Source: Rhabdochlamydiaceae bacterium
GTDB lineage: Bacteria > Chlamydiota > Chlamydiia > Chlamydiales > Rhabdochlamydiaceae
NCBI GenBank assembly: GCA_019745395.1
Contig: JAIETG010000019.1
Location: forward strand, 83,626-147,625
DNA: 64,000 nucleotides
Reading direction: 5' to 3'
This document shows positions 42,931-51,145 of this stretch, piece by piece (position 1 is the stretch's first letter; every line of letters begins with the position of its first letter). The translations under genes and the position numbers were made by a program. The notes under the pieces are model-generated. The model searched no databases. It worked only from the letters and a program-made list of their open reading frames with translations, and was not told where the DNA came from.

Positions 42931-43261
42931 AACAATCTCCCAATTCAAATATTCATAAAAATTATCAACCAGTTTCACTCTTCTAAAACAAGCAAAAGCG
43001 TAGCGTCTACTAAGCAAAAAAATACCGGCTAGATCCACCACCCCTCATACATTTGCATTTTGCTCATAGATGGCGCAAGCAAACGAATCAAAGAGTCTTT
43101 TGCAAATAAACTTTGACCAAATACTATCATGAACAATATCATGAACAATATCATGAAAGAGTCGCAAAAAACTGATCTTGCGATAGAATACGTTCCCAAT
43201 ATTGCAATGCCTCTTTCGAAGTATACGAGGATCACGCAAACCTTAAACCAAGGACTATAAC
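42931..43261. other. Intergenic region with a short tandem repeat
   Basis: The gap before the collagen-like gene includes ATCATGAACAAT repeated 2.7 times at 43126-43157. Short minus-strand frames across it have no recognisable product or ribosome binding site. The promoter of the collagen-like gene should lie here. Confidence 0.45.
43126..43157. repeat. 12-base tandem repeat, 2.7 copies
   Basis: ATCATGAACAAT occurs at 43126-43137 and 43138-43149, with a partial ATCATGAA at 43150-43157, 105 bases ahead of the collagen-like gene. Such repeats can change copy number and so affect the spacing of promoter elements; no such effect is shown here. Confidence 0.8.
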
Positions 43262-43948
43262 ATGAAAAAATATGCATTTATATTAAGCGCACTAACCCTT
43301 CTATTAACAGGAGTCCATGCGCAAGCACAGGACGGCTGTTGCTGCACAAGCTGCGTCTGCCCTCCAGGACCTCAAGGACCTCAAGGGCCTCAAGGATCTC
43401 AGGTCACAGGACCTCAAGGGATTCAGGGGCCTCCAGGAATTCAAGGAGCAATTGGGCCTCAAGGACCTTGCTGCCAAAATCAAAGCGGCCTAGTCTCTGT
43501 CCTCAATGCATATAGCACAAGTGACCAGATTCTCGACTCTCTTCAAGTTTGCCTATTTGAACATACAAACGTTGTTACATCTACATCTTTTGACGCAAGC
43601 CAACTAAGCACAACCGGAGAAATTACTTTCTTAAAAAGCGGTAACTATTTGCTTTCTTGGACTGCAGAAGGACAATTAACCCCTCCTTTCCCCTCTCCGG
43701 TTCCCGCATGGTCTCTTTCCTTTTTACTGGATGGAGTACCGGTTCCTGGAAGTTGTTTTTCCGGATACACTCTGTATCCTGTAGAACTAACTGACAATAC
43801 TGGAGGAACTGTTGTGGTATTTGTTAACGCTGGACAGGTTTTAAAATTGGTCAACAGCTCTACTCTATCTATCAGCTTAATATCTACTGTCCCAGGCTCT
43901 TTATTTCCGGAAACATCTGTCTCGATTGTCATACAAAGTCAGATTTAA
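43262..43948 (+). CDS. Secreted collagen-like protein with a C-terminal beta-sandwich domain
   Basis: A 228-residue protein, start ATG 43262 with AAGGA upstream. Signal peptide (about 1-22) ends in VHAQAQ. A Cys-rich knot (GCCCTSCVCPP) leads to Gly-x-y repeats (GPQGPQGPQGSQ, GPQGIQGPPGIQGAIGPQG) over about 35 residues, then another CC. The C-terminal 150 residues contain ITFLKSGNYLLSWTAEGQL and SWSLSFLLDGVPVPGSC-like strands resembling the C1q/TNF-like jelly roll of bacterial collagen-like proteins such as BclA. Trimer formation and surface display are expected for such proteins. A strong terminator follows. Confidence 0.85.
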   Translation: MKKYAFILSALTLLLTGVHAQAQDGCCCTSCVCPPGPQGPQGPQGSQVTGPQGIQGPPGIQGAIGPQGPCCQNQSGLVSVLNAYSTSDQILDSLQVCLFEHTNVVTSTSFDASQLSTTGEITFLKSGNYLLSWTAEGQLTPPFPSPVPAWSLSFLLDGVPVPGSCFSGYTLYPVELTDNTGGTVVVFVNAGQVLKLVNSSTLSISLISTVPGSLFPETSVSIVIQSQI

Positions 43949-43965
43949 ACTAGTGATTTTCTAAG

Positions 43966-43995
43966 CGGATCGGAGAGTCTCTTCGATCCGTGTTT
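43966..43995 (+). terminator. Intrinsic terminator of the collagen-like gene
   Basis: CGGATCGGAGAG (43966-43977) pairs with CTCTTCGATCCG (43979-43990) with one mismatch, followed by TGTTTTT. It lies 18 bases after the stop. Confidence 0.8.
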
Positions 43996-44138
43996 TTGCT
44001 TTATTATAAACACGTGTAGGTTGCACTTCTAATCCAATTGGAGCATAGATTAATGTCCGGATTGCGTAATTTTTTACAAAATACACGCTAGTCTGATAGG
44101 CTGTTAAAGCTTTCCAAAAACCGTCACACGAGAAATAG

Positions 44139-44516
44139 ATGAAAAAATTCATATTTTTTTGCGCCATATACAGTTTTGCGCTCCTATCAAAAAACCTAAT
44201 TGCAGAAGAGTCCTTATCGCATAAAGCACATACAGTTATTGTCATTTTAGAAGCAAAGCAAGGGAAGGAAAATCTTTTAAAAGAAGCACTTAGCAAAGTG
44301 GCTCAACTAAGCCGCCTAGAGGAAAGCTGTATAGAATACCATTTTTATCAAGACAAAGAAAATCCAGTTCGATTTGCACTCTACGAACAGTGGAAAAGCA
44401 AAGAAGTTCACGAAAAACAATTTAGCAAACCTTATATTATAGACTTTGCAAAACAAGCAGAATCCTGGCTTGACAAACCCTACGATGCAATTTTTGGACA
44501 AGAAATCTCTTTGTAA
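44139..44516 (+). CDS. Exported antibiotic-biosynthesis-monooxygenase (ABM) domain protein
   Basis: A 125-residue protein with a signal peptide (MKKFIFFCAIYSFALLSKNL, cleavage near IAEE). A complete ABM domain follows: HTVIVILEAKQGKENLLKEAL, CIEYHFYQDKENPVRFALYE and EQWKSKEVHEKQFSKPYI. These dimeric ferredoxin-like proteins act as quinol or aromatic monooxygenases, normally in the cytosol. A degraded partial copy of the gene lies about 1.1 kb downstream at 45518-45590. Confidence 0.88.
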   Translation: MKKFIFFCAIYSFALLSKNLIAEESLSHKAHTVIVILEAKQGKENLLKEALSKVAQLSRLEESCIEYHFYQDKENPVRFALYEQWKSKEVHEKQFSKPYIIDFAKQAESWLDKPYDAIFGQEISL

Positions 44517-44533
44517 GGGAAAATAATCCTCAA

Positions 44534-44563
44534 GACCATTTTATCAGACCCGATAAAATGGTC
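44534..44563. terminator. Perfect hairpin between convergent genes
   Basis: GACCATTTTATC (44534-44545), loop AGACCC, GATAAAATGGTC (44552-44563): a perfect 12-bp stem between the ABM gene and the convergent AIM24 gene. It has no good T-run on either strand. Confidence 0.55.
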
Positions 44564-44661
44564 GAAAAAAGAAATCAAATTTCCGAAACTTACCATATTA
44601 ATGGCCTCGGAAATTTACAAACACTTGCGACTACAGCGGCTCGTACTTATCCCTTAGAATT

Positions 44662-45426
44662 TTATTTTGTAGACTCTTTCTCTATAAAATCTACGCAAGT
44701 TCCGACATACAAATCCCCATATCCTGAAAATTGCGTAACAAAGCCCTCTTTACCATATCCCCAAGAAAAAAAATTGCCAGGAGCTTTAGTAAAAGGAGTA
44801 AGAGATCCTGTATAGGCAATGATTTGCTTATTATCCACTAAAGCACCAGTCTCTTCAGAAGAAATCTGCAGTTTTTTAACAACTCCCTTTTCACTAGCAA
44901 AAAACACTCTCCCCGGATTCTGATCCCTCGTTTTTGCCTGAACTATTACAAAACCAATACTAGATAGATATCCATGAATTCCTGATAAACCCACAGACAA
45001 ATCGACGTTTTCATCAAAGGCCATAAGAGCCTTTTTTTTCATGATCAAAACCTCTCCAGGAAGGATCACATGCTGCACAGTTTGTCCTACAAAGGATTCC
45101 TCAAGAGATACCCAGCCCTGTTTTTTAGAGCTGTTTGCTGTAAAAGAATTAACAACAAGATCCTCCCCTCCTAAATATTTACGAGCAATTGCGCACATGG
45201 AAAATTGCATCGTTGTGCTCATTTCTACGTTAGAAGAAAACGCTTGCATCATCCCAGTTTTGACATAAAGAGTCTTACTGCGATCGATGGAAATGGTTTG
45301 CAAAGGAAAAGCTTGAAAAGCACTTGGAACAGATCCGTTTTCAATACTCCAAGAATAAACACTAAGAAGAAGTAAGGCAGAAGTGATATATAAGAACATG
45401 CTGTAAAGGCCTAATAAAAAAAACAA
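44662..45426 (-). CDS. AIM24-family protein with an N-terminal hydrophobic segment
   Basis: A 254-residue protein. After a hydrophobic N-terminus (MFFLLGLYSMFLYITSALLLL) the body follows the AIM24/TIGR00266 beta-helix family. It has YLGGEDLVVNSFTANSSKKQ, QTVQHVILPGEVLIMKKKAL, MAFDENVDLSVGLSGI and the final GYGKEGFVTQFSGYGDLYVG. AIM24 proteins are usually cytosolic or mitochondrial in eukaryotes and have no defined enzyme activity. The hydrophobic N-terminus suggests anchoring or export. A hairpin at 44534-44563 lies downstream. Confidence 0.83.
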   Translation of the reverse strand: MFFLLGLYSMFLYITSALLLLSVYSWSIENGSVPSAFQAFPLQTISIDRSKTLYVKTGMMQAFSSNVEMSTTMQFSMCAIARKYLGGEDLVVNSFTANSSKKQGWVSLEESFVGQTVQHVILPGEVLIMKKKALMAFDENVDLSVGLSGIHGYLSSIGFVIVQAKTRDQNPGRVFFASEKGVVKKLQISSEETGALVDNKQIIAYTGSLTPFTKAPGNFFSWGYGKEGFVTQFSGYGDLYVGTCVDFIEKESTK

Positions 45427-45517
45427 GAAGCAAAGAATGGTACTAGATTATTTTCTAAAAAGAAAATACTTTCCCATCTAACGATTTTTATGCTCATCTA
45501 TCGCCAATTTCAATCTA

Positions 45518-45590
45518 TTGAATACGTGAAACCAGCGCTTTATGAACAATGCCCCCCTTTAGCAAGCCTTATATTATAGATTTTGTAAAA
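45518..45590 (+). pseudogene. Decayed fragment of the ABM gene
   Basis: The plus strand keeps ATTGAATAC, a GCGCTTTATGAACAATGC segment and TTTAGCAAGCCTTATATTAT followed by AGATTTTGTAAAA. These are near-identical to three pieces of the ABM gene at 44139-44516 (including FSKPYIIDF), with the intervening parts deleted. It is a non-functional duplicate. Confidence 0.7.
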
Positions 45591-45614
45591 GGATCAGACG
45601 GTTGAACTGTACAA

Positions 45615-45643
45615 GTGATGGCGGATTTTATATCCGCCATCAC
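45615..45643 (-). terminator. Hairpin downstream of the exported protein gene
   Basis: GTGATGGCGGAT (45615-45626), loop TTTAT, ATCCGCCATCAC (45632-45643): a perfect 12-bp stem. It lies 71 bases after the stop of the minus-strand gene at 45714 and probably ends that transcript. There is no strong T-run. Confidence 0.6.
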
Positions 45644-45713
45644 CACTAATTGAATGGCAACTACACTTAATCCCAGGAAAGAAGCAGTTGACACCGCTTC
45701 TTGCTTACGGCTT

Positions 45714-46340
45714 CTAATTAAGTTTTTTAATGCCAGGAGGATAACTTTTTGAAAATTGAAAATAGATTTTTTCGCCATCCGATGTAACAGCTAAATCTAA
45801 TATTTGCCCAAAAAAAGGAGAAGATCCAACCTTTGTCGTTGCCGCCACCCTGCATTCAACAACCATAGAGTTTATGATGCTGTCCAATTCTAAGTTAATC
45901 GACTTTGTTGGTGTAGACCAGCTTACCACTAACTCATCCGTTACAGATAAATTATTGGATATATCAGCAAAGATTCCATCCGCATTTTCTATAACCAAAA
46001 AAGAGCCAGAGAACTTTCCAGCCCTCACATTGTTCGCATTATAAACTGGAGCTATTCCAGCAAGATATCTCGAAGCTAACGTAGAGCTGTCTACCGATAC
46101 ATTAGATGAAGGTATTTCAATAAAGCTTTCCCCAAGATCAGACACATATAGATAATATGCAAATAATTTAGAATCAACGTTATTAACTCCATACAAATGA
46201 TGTGAATGAGAGAAAAAACCAATAAATAAAAAGAAAAAGAATATGGCACAACCATTTTTAACGAAATTGGGCAACACTAAATCCGTACCTTGTTTGATCA
46301 ACATCTTAAGCCTATATTTTACATTGTTTTCGGAAGTCAT
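45714..46340 (-). CDS. Exported protein of unknown function
   Basis: A 208-residue protein from ATG 46340; the frame starts with a TTG at 46349. A membrane or signal segment of about 20 residues (NGCAIFFFFLFIGFFSHSHH) begins some 27 residues from the N-terminus. The mature part looks all-beta: LFAYYLYVSDLGESFIEIPS, GKFSGSFLVIENADGIFADI, INSMVVECRVAATTKVGSS. No motif is recognised. It precedes the truncated kinase copy at 46382, with which it is divergent. Confidence 0.65.
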   Translation of the reverse strand: MTSENNVKYRLKMLIKQGTDLVLPNFVKNGCAIFFFFLFIGFFSHSHHLYGVNNVDSKLFAYYLYVSDLGESFIEIPSSNVSVDSSTLASRYLAGIAPVYNANNVRAGKFSGSFLVIENADGIFADISNNLSVTDELVVSWSTPTKSINLELDSIINSMVVECRVAATTKVGSSPFFGQILDLAVTSDGEKIYFQFSKSYPPGIKKLN

Positions 46341-46381
46341 TCTTTTCAAGATTAGCAGGATTGAGATTATTCACCTAAAAA

Positions 46382-46825
46382 ATTTCCTATAAGACAAATG
46401 GAGCCTCTAACCAACAGCACTCATAATATTTCCCTTGAATTTTCACTGTTTTTGACAATGTCCCCGCCAAAAAAAATCCAAACTTTTTTGATTAAATGCC
46501 TGATTTCTAGCAAAAACTAGAGAGAAATGAATTTGATTTTATTAAACGATGATGAAAATATTCCAACGCAAAAAAGATAATATTAAATACACTAAAAACA
46601 CCGTCCCTTCCTTACAGCAAATTCAAATGTTTCCCATTTGTTTTTTTTCATCGATGGGTAAGCGCAAATGAAATCTGATTTATTGACCAATACATTTACA
46701 TATATCGTATGTCTCCATGGAGCAGAGTCTACTCTTCTACAAATTTTAGATCGTAGTGGGGCGCCTCTAGGGCTAGAACAAAAAGACAGATCTTCCTCTA
46801 CTACTATTATTAGCCCATGCTCAAA
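46382..46825 (+). pseudogene. Truncated duplicate of the exported kinase gene, repeat copy 1
   Basis: This stretch is nearly identical to 49307-49825, the promoter region and first third of the BadF-type kinase gene. It lacks about 65 bases that include the start codon and a further 12 bases in the signal-peptide region. It encodes IVCLHGAESTLLQILDRSG in frame, then diverges abruptly after GCTCAAA. The fragment cannot make a kinase. Confidence 0.85.
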
Positions 46826-47226
46826 TAGGCATCGATCCCAGCTTCAAACCTTTATGACTTGCAAATCTTTAACTACCAGTGTTGTTAACGATTAACCATC
46901 GAATTTCTTCGAAAAAAATCGGAAAGTTGCCTTCTCATCCAGATCGACAATAACGAGGAGTTGGAGAATCCCGAAAATGCGCAGCAAACGCGGCTTTAAG
47001 TTTTTTTGAAGCTTCAATCCAAAATTTCGAAACATGTTGCTTTTAATTCCGTGTAGGTAAAGAGCATGGGAGTTGAATATTTTTGTGTACTACTTTCGTA
47101 GGAAGCTTGGAGGCAGACTCCGAACAACGGTAAAAGCGGCGAGCTACACAAAGAGCTACCGCATTTGAATAGAAAGTCGATATCTTTTAGCAAATTTCAT
47201 TTTTTGGATGATGGATATAGGCTGAC
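46826..47226. other. Intergenic region right of the duplicate
   Basis: No intact frame or RNA gene is recognised. The sequence is unrelated to that which follows the other repeat copy, so 46825 is a duplication breakpoint. Confidence 0.45.
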
Positions 47227-48336
47227 TTATTTAGTCGTCAAAATGGGACGAACTGCGAGTTCACTATAATCATTTGCGTCTTGGGAAATCGTATAGCTCC
47301 GTTGCATGGCGAGATCGAACCCCCTGATTCTGTTATGACCATCAATTTCTGAAATATAAATAATTACCGACGTACCCACAATCCATTTTGGCCCGCTAAG
47401 AATGTGATCGTCATTAATCTGACCCTCACCGGCACCTTCTTTATCAATAATTCTTAATTGGGCATTACCTTTCCCATCAATGCCATTTCCTCTAAGAAAA
47501 ATAATCTGCTGACCATTAGGCGACCAGATAGGCATAAAATTAATAAAACTATCGAGAGTAAGTTGTCTTCGATTTTTACCGTCTATGTCCATTATAAATA
47601 TTTGAGGGTTAATTATTCCTGCCGAGTCATCGGAATTTCGATCTCGTGAAACGAATGCAATATGATTGTGGTCAGGAGAGATGGAGATATACCCATTCTT
47701 CGTACGCGAAGCACTATGAGTAAGCTGATTAAGCTGCTTGCTTTTAAGATCGAACACATATATTTCCAAAGTATCCTGAATAAACATGTTGAAAAGTAGT
47801 TGACTTGATGACAGCCAAATCGCCGATTCCATTGGCCATCGTTTATTCGTAGTAATTCGTTCGATGTGCCCTGTGTCCACTTCTATGATATAAAGATCTC
47901 CAAATGATTCGTCTTGATCAGAAAAAAATGCAATAAATTCTCCATCTGGGGAAGAATTAGGCAACCACACTTTATGATCACCAAACGTTAGCTGACGGGA
48001 CGGGCCACCAGGTTCTTGAATGTAAAGATGGGCTTTTGGTTGATAAAATGGATCACCCTCTTTAGGGAGAACCTGTTTTGAAACGTTGCGATCACTCAGA
48101 AAAAGAATTTTGTTTTTTGAACCGAGCCAAGCAGGATGCCAGTCATTTGGTCCTGTCGTAATTTGGATTTGTTGGCTCCCTTCGTCAGTCATAGCTACGA
48201 TAAAGTTACCATCATCGCTTTCTACTTTTGTTAGAATATTAAGATAATTATCTGGTTGTTTATTTAATAATTCTAAGGCGGAAACGCAAGAGCACCGAAC
48301 TAAAAGCACAATTAAAAAAAAATAAGATTTAAACAT
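47227..48336 (-). CDS. Exported TolB-like PD40 beta-propeller protein
   Basis: A 369-residue protein with a signal peptide (MFKSYFFLIVLLVRCSCVSA). Six PD40/WD40-like blades follow, with repeats of the type SPDGEFIAFFSDQDESFGDL, ISPDHNHIAFVSRDRN, WSPNGQQIIFLRGNG and IYVFDLKSKQLNQLTH. It lacks the N-terminal alpha/beta domain of true TolB and the peptidase domain of DPP IV, so it is a stand-alone propeller, possibly a binding protein. It lies inside the region bracketed by the two repeat copies. Confidence 0.83.
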   Translation of the reverse strand: MFKSYFFLIVLLVRCSCVSALELLNKQPDNYLNILTKVESDDGNFIVAMTDEGSQQIQITTGPNDWHPAWLGSKNKILFLSDRNVSKQVLPKEGDPFYQPKAHLYIQEPGGPSRQLTFGDHKVWLPNSSPDGEFIAFFSDQDESFGDLYIIEVDTGHIERITTNKRWPMESAIWLSSSQLLFNMFIQDTLEIYVFDLKSKQLNQLTHSASRTKNGYISISPDHNHIAFVSRDRNSDDSAGIINPQIFIMDIDGKNRRQLTLDSFINFMPIWSPNGQQIIFLRGNGIDGKGNAQLRIIDKEGAGEGQINDDHILSGPKWIVGTSVIIYISEIDGHNRIRGFDLAMQRSYTISQDANDYSELAVRPILTTK

Positions 48337-48709
48337 AGAAACACACGCAAAATAAAAAATTTTTCACAAATTAAAATAACAGGGATTTATATAAAAAAAA
48401 TCAAAAACACTACTTTTAAATAGATCGTGATAATATCTCGAGCAAGTTTCAGCAGCCCGAATGACCTCATCAGTAAGTTCATTGCAGGCTTTTGCATATC
48501 AATGGATTGCTACTACCTTGATTTTCACTCTTGCGATTCTTTGAAGGAAAAACATAACCGATACGGGAAGAAAAATTCAACAAGGAAGCGGTAATGACAC
48601 CAAATTTACAGCTGAGGAATTAATTGCAGATAACCATTATGAAATGCTGCACTTCTTCCACCAGCGATCTCCACTTTCAACGTCCCATAGATCCCGCAGA
48701 TATACCCAC
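48337..48709. other. Intergenic region with possible remnants
   Basis: AT-rich near 48340-48420. On the minus strand a short coherent stretch (YAKACNELTDEVIRAAETCS) lies near 48440-48510 but has no start or stop context, so it may be a gene remnant. No complete gene is seen. Confidence 0.4.
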
Positions 48710-49243
48710 TTACGCACCATTTGCAACATTTAGACTGTACTGCGATCCTGTGACAGTTCCCGTCAAACCCGTAGTACAAGAGGAGACATTGAGTGTATAA
48801 ATGTAACTTCCACTCTCAGGAGCTATATTAAAGTGACAATAAAATCCCTAAATGACGCAATTGTAAGGAACTACCCTCCCTGTTTGTCCATCTACTGATA
48901 GAGCGCCTGTAGGGCCGATATAGTAGGTTCCGGGATTTGTTAGTGGGCAACCAGAGCTGAAATAGAATTTTTCTCCACCGGTGAAATTAATCGCAGATGA
49001 ACCAGCTTGATGATAAGTGTGAGCTTGTCCCTGAGTAGCACACCATCCGGCAACATTCATGCTAATCGAAGCTCTATCCTGAGTGTAAATGTTATAGTAA
49101 GGTCCCTGATTGCCTGATGAAGTGAAGAAGTCAGACCCGTATCCAGCAATAATATTGCCGCAATCGGGAATTGTCATTCCATTCACCCATATGGACTGCG
49201 CAGGTCCACAGAAACACCCATAAAAGCTTGCTCGACCAAACAC
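48710..49243 (-). pseudogene. Gene for a Cys-containing beta protein interrupted by an in-frame TAG
   Basis: From GTG 49243 (AGGAG four bases ahead) the frame encodes 131 residues, including FYGCFCGPAQSIWVNGMTIP, INFTGGEKFYFSSGCPLTNP and TGRVVPYNCVI, and then TAG at 48848-48850. The same frame continues without a gap: GFYCHFNIAPESGSYIYTLN, VSSCTTGLTGTVTGSQYSLN, then VANGA and TAA at 48710. The continuation has the same Gly/Ser/Tyr/Cys-rich beta character, so the TAG looks like a nonsense mutation. Alternatively two short proteins are made. There is no signal peptide. A stop lies just upstream, so the 5' end may be lost. Confidence 0.55.
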
Positions 49244-49306
49244 ATGTCTCCTAGAGGTTTTAGAAATATCTTACCGAAAGCGGCTTAGTGGAACATCGAG
49301 TAAAAG

Positions 49307-49825
49307 ATTTCCTATAAGGCAAATGGAGCCTCTAACGAACAGCACTCATAATATTTCCCTTCAATTTTCACTGTTTTTAACAATGTCCACGCCAGAACTA
49401 ATTCAAACTTTTTTGATCAAACGCCTAATTTCCAGCAAAAACTAGAGAGAAATGAACTTGATTTTATTAAACGATGATGAAAATATTCCAAAGCAAAAAA
49501 GATGCTCTAACTCAAAAATAAAAATGATTTAGGACTATAAAATGCATATCCCAACAGGAAAAAAGTTAACATTAAATACGCTCAAAAGACCTTCCATTCC
49601 TTACAGGAAATTAAAATGGTTCTCTGTTGTTTTTTTATTGTTTTTTTTCATTGATGGGCAAGCGCATATGAAATCTGATATATTGACCAATACATTTAAA
49701 TATATCGTATGCCTCCATGGAGCAGAGTCTACTTCTCTACAAATTTTAAATCTGAGTGGGGAGCCTCTAGGGCTAGAACAAAAAGACAGATCTTCCTCTA
49801 CTACTATTATTGGCCCATGCTCAAA
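49307..49825. repeat. Direct repeat copy 2, containing the kinase gene 5' end
   Basis: Nearly identical to 46382-46825 in the same orientation. The two copies bracket about 2.5 kb that hold the propeller gene and the interrupted gene. Copy 2 includes the intact start region of the kinase gene, so it is the parental copy. Confidence 0.88.
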
Positions 49826-50738
49826 CATCAATATCGTTGGATCTGAAGGATTTGAGCAAGTGCTCCATACTATGCTCTTCTCTCTTACAATAGGAAAAGA
49901 AAAAATTCCTTTTTCTAGCATTCAAAAAGATTGCCTCATACTGGGAGGATTTGCGGGCCTAAGTAGTTCTGCGAATTTACAAAAAGCGAAATCGATTTTT
50001 GAAAAAAACGGATTTCTTAAAGAACGCTTAATTCTATGTGGAGACGTTCATCTTGCTAGAGAATTAGTAGAAAACAAAGGTATTATATGCATTGCTGGTT
50101 TTGGATCTGTTGCTCTTGGAGTGGATGGAAACAAAGAGATGAAGGCTGGAGGCTTTGGAAGAGTACTCGGTGATGAAGGAAGTAGTTACGCCATAGGAAT
50201 ACACGCTATTAAAGCCTCACTAGAAGACGAATATGGATATGGTCTTCCAACTTGCCTTACCGATAGCATCAAAAACTTCTACAACGTGAAGAAAGTTAGT
50301 GATCTTATTACCTCAATTAATAACGGCGAAATTACGGTCACAGAGATTACAGAATTGGCCTCTACGGTTTTTCTCTCAGCTCAAACAGGAGATTTGGTCT
50401 CAAACGCTATCATATTGGAAGCTGCTCGAGACCTAAGCGTCATGGTATCTCATGTAGTAAAGCAATTACAAACTTCAGAAACCATTCCTATTTTATTGTT
50501 GGGAAATCTCTTTCATGAACAGCCTCTCTTTATCGAGCAAGTCTTTGAATTTTATGAATTTATCGCATTTCTTGAAAAAGAGCAGAAAACTATCACCGTA
50601 GTCAATATAAGTGGAGAAAATATAGCTACTCTAGTGGCTCAAAAAAAACTAATCCCCAAATTAACACCATTGACAGTTGAAAATAACAATCAAACACCTC
50701 TTTCTAAAGGACGGGGAAGGTCTATAAATCACGAATGA
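49542..50738 (+). CDS. Exported BadF/BadG/BcrA-type (GlcNAc-kinase-like) ATPase with a lost phosphate motif
   Basis: A 398-residue protein. A basic N-terminus and hydrophobic segment (WFSVVFLLFFFIDGQAH, about 26-42) form a signal peptide. The body belongs to the BadF/BadG and N-acetylglucosamine-kinase family of actin-like ATPases, shown by CIAGFGSVALGVDG, GGFGRVLGDEGSSYAIG and IPILLLGNLFHEQPLF. The usual N-terminal phosphate-1 motif DGGGTKT is replaced by LHGAEST (58-64), so the catalytic Asp and glycines are missing. Export from the cytosol plus loss of this motif suggests a non-enzymatic binding role. The first third is duplicated at 46382-46825. Confidence 0.8.
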   Translation: MHIPTGKKLTLNTLKRPSIPYRKLKWFSVVFLLFFFIDGQAHMKSDILTNTFKYIVCLHGAESTSLQILNLSGEPLGLEQKDRSSSTTIIGPCSNINIVGSEGFEQVLHTMLFSLTIGKEKIPFSSIQKDCLILGGFAGLSSSANLQKAKSIFEKNGFLKERLILCGDVHLARELVENKGIICIAGFGSVALGVDGNKEMKAGGFGRVLGDEGSSYAIGIHAIKASLEDEYGYGLPTCLTDSIKNFYNVKKVSDLITSINNGEITVTEITELASTVFLSAQTGDLVSNAIILEAARDLSVMVSHVVKQLQTSETIPILLLGNLFHEQPLFIEQVFEFYEFIAFLEKEQKTITVVNISGENIATLVAQKKLIPKLTPLTVENNNQTPLSKGRGRSINHE

Positions 50739-51067
50739 ATTTTTTAAATAACCTGTAATTTTTGAAAAGTCTAGTTCATTGAAGGTTCAGAATCTCCGAA
50801 ATCTACATGTTTGGCGGATTACAAACACCTACGCACAATCAGCACTGATGCGGTTCGCCATTAATTAACCGTACTCCGCATTTAAGACAAGATGTGAGCG
50901 ACAAGTTCCGCTCCACACGCTCAATTCCACCAACATAAATATAGTTAAACACTGAAAATGACAAAAAGGGACACAGAAGAAAAAAATCACATGCTTTGGG
51001 AAGATGAATTCTTGAAAAACAGGATTTTGTATAGACGAAGAAACGCTGGAAACCGTTGAAGATTACC
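50739..51067. other. Intergenic region left of the integrative element
   Basis: No known gene. A 33-codon frame (50958-51059, MTKRDTEEKNHMLWEDEFLK...) lies just ahead of a terminator but has no ribosome binding site; it might be a small gene or a remnant. Confidence 0.4.
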
Positions 51068-51109
51068 GCCCCACCGGTGTCCCATAAGGGACTTTGGAGG
51101 GCTTTTTTT
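51068..51109 (+). terminator. Intrinsic terminator on the plus strand
   Basis: GCCC...GTCCC, loop ATAA, GGGAC...GGGC, then TTTTTTT (51103-51109). The stem is interrupted by small bulges. It ends plus-strand transcription just before the tRNA fragment. Confidence 0.7.
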
Positions 51110-51145
51110 AGTGATGATTTTTGAAGCTATTTTGCGAATGAAATT

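Noticed and set aside
43029..43277. Minus-strand frame of 82 codons (MHIFSCYSPWF...)
   Set aside because: Covers the tandem repeat and the promoter area of the collagen-like gene; no ribosome binding site or family resemblance.
43961..44296. Minus-strand frame of 111 codons opposite the ABM gene
   Set aside because: Runs through the terminator and antisense to a gene with clear family motifs; a shadow.
45569..45778. Minus-strand frame of 69 codons overlapping a hairpin
   Set aside because: It crosses the ABM fragment and the 12-bp hairpin and overlaps the end of the exported protein gene; no support as a gene.
46668..46895. 75-codon plus-strand frame as an independent gene
   Set aside because: Its first 50 codons are a copy of the kinase gene interior; the rest is unrelated read-through past the duplication breakpoint.
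48440..48510. Short coherent minus-strand coding remnant
   Set aside because: Too short and without context to assign; mentioned only in the intergenic entry.
50958..51059. 33-codon frame ahead of the terminator at 51068
   Set aside because: Possible small gene, but no ribosome binding site and no recognisable sequence; left as a note in the intergenic entry.
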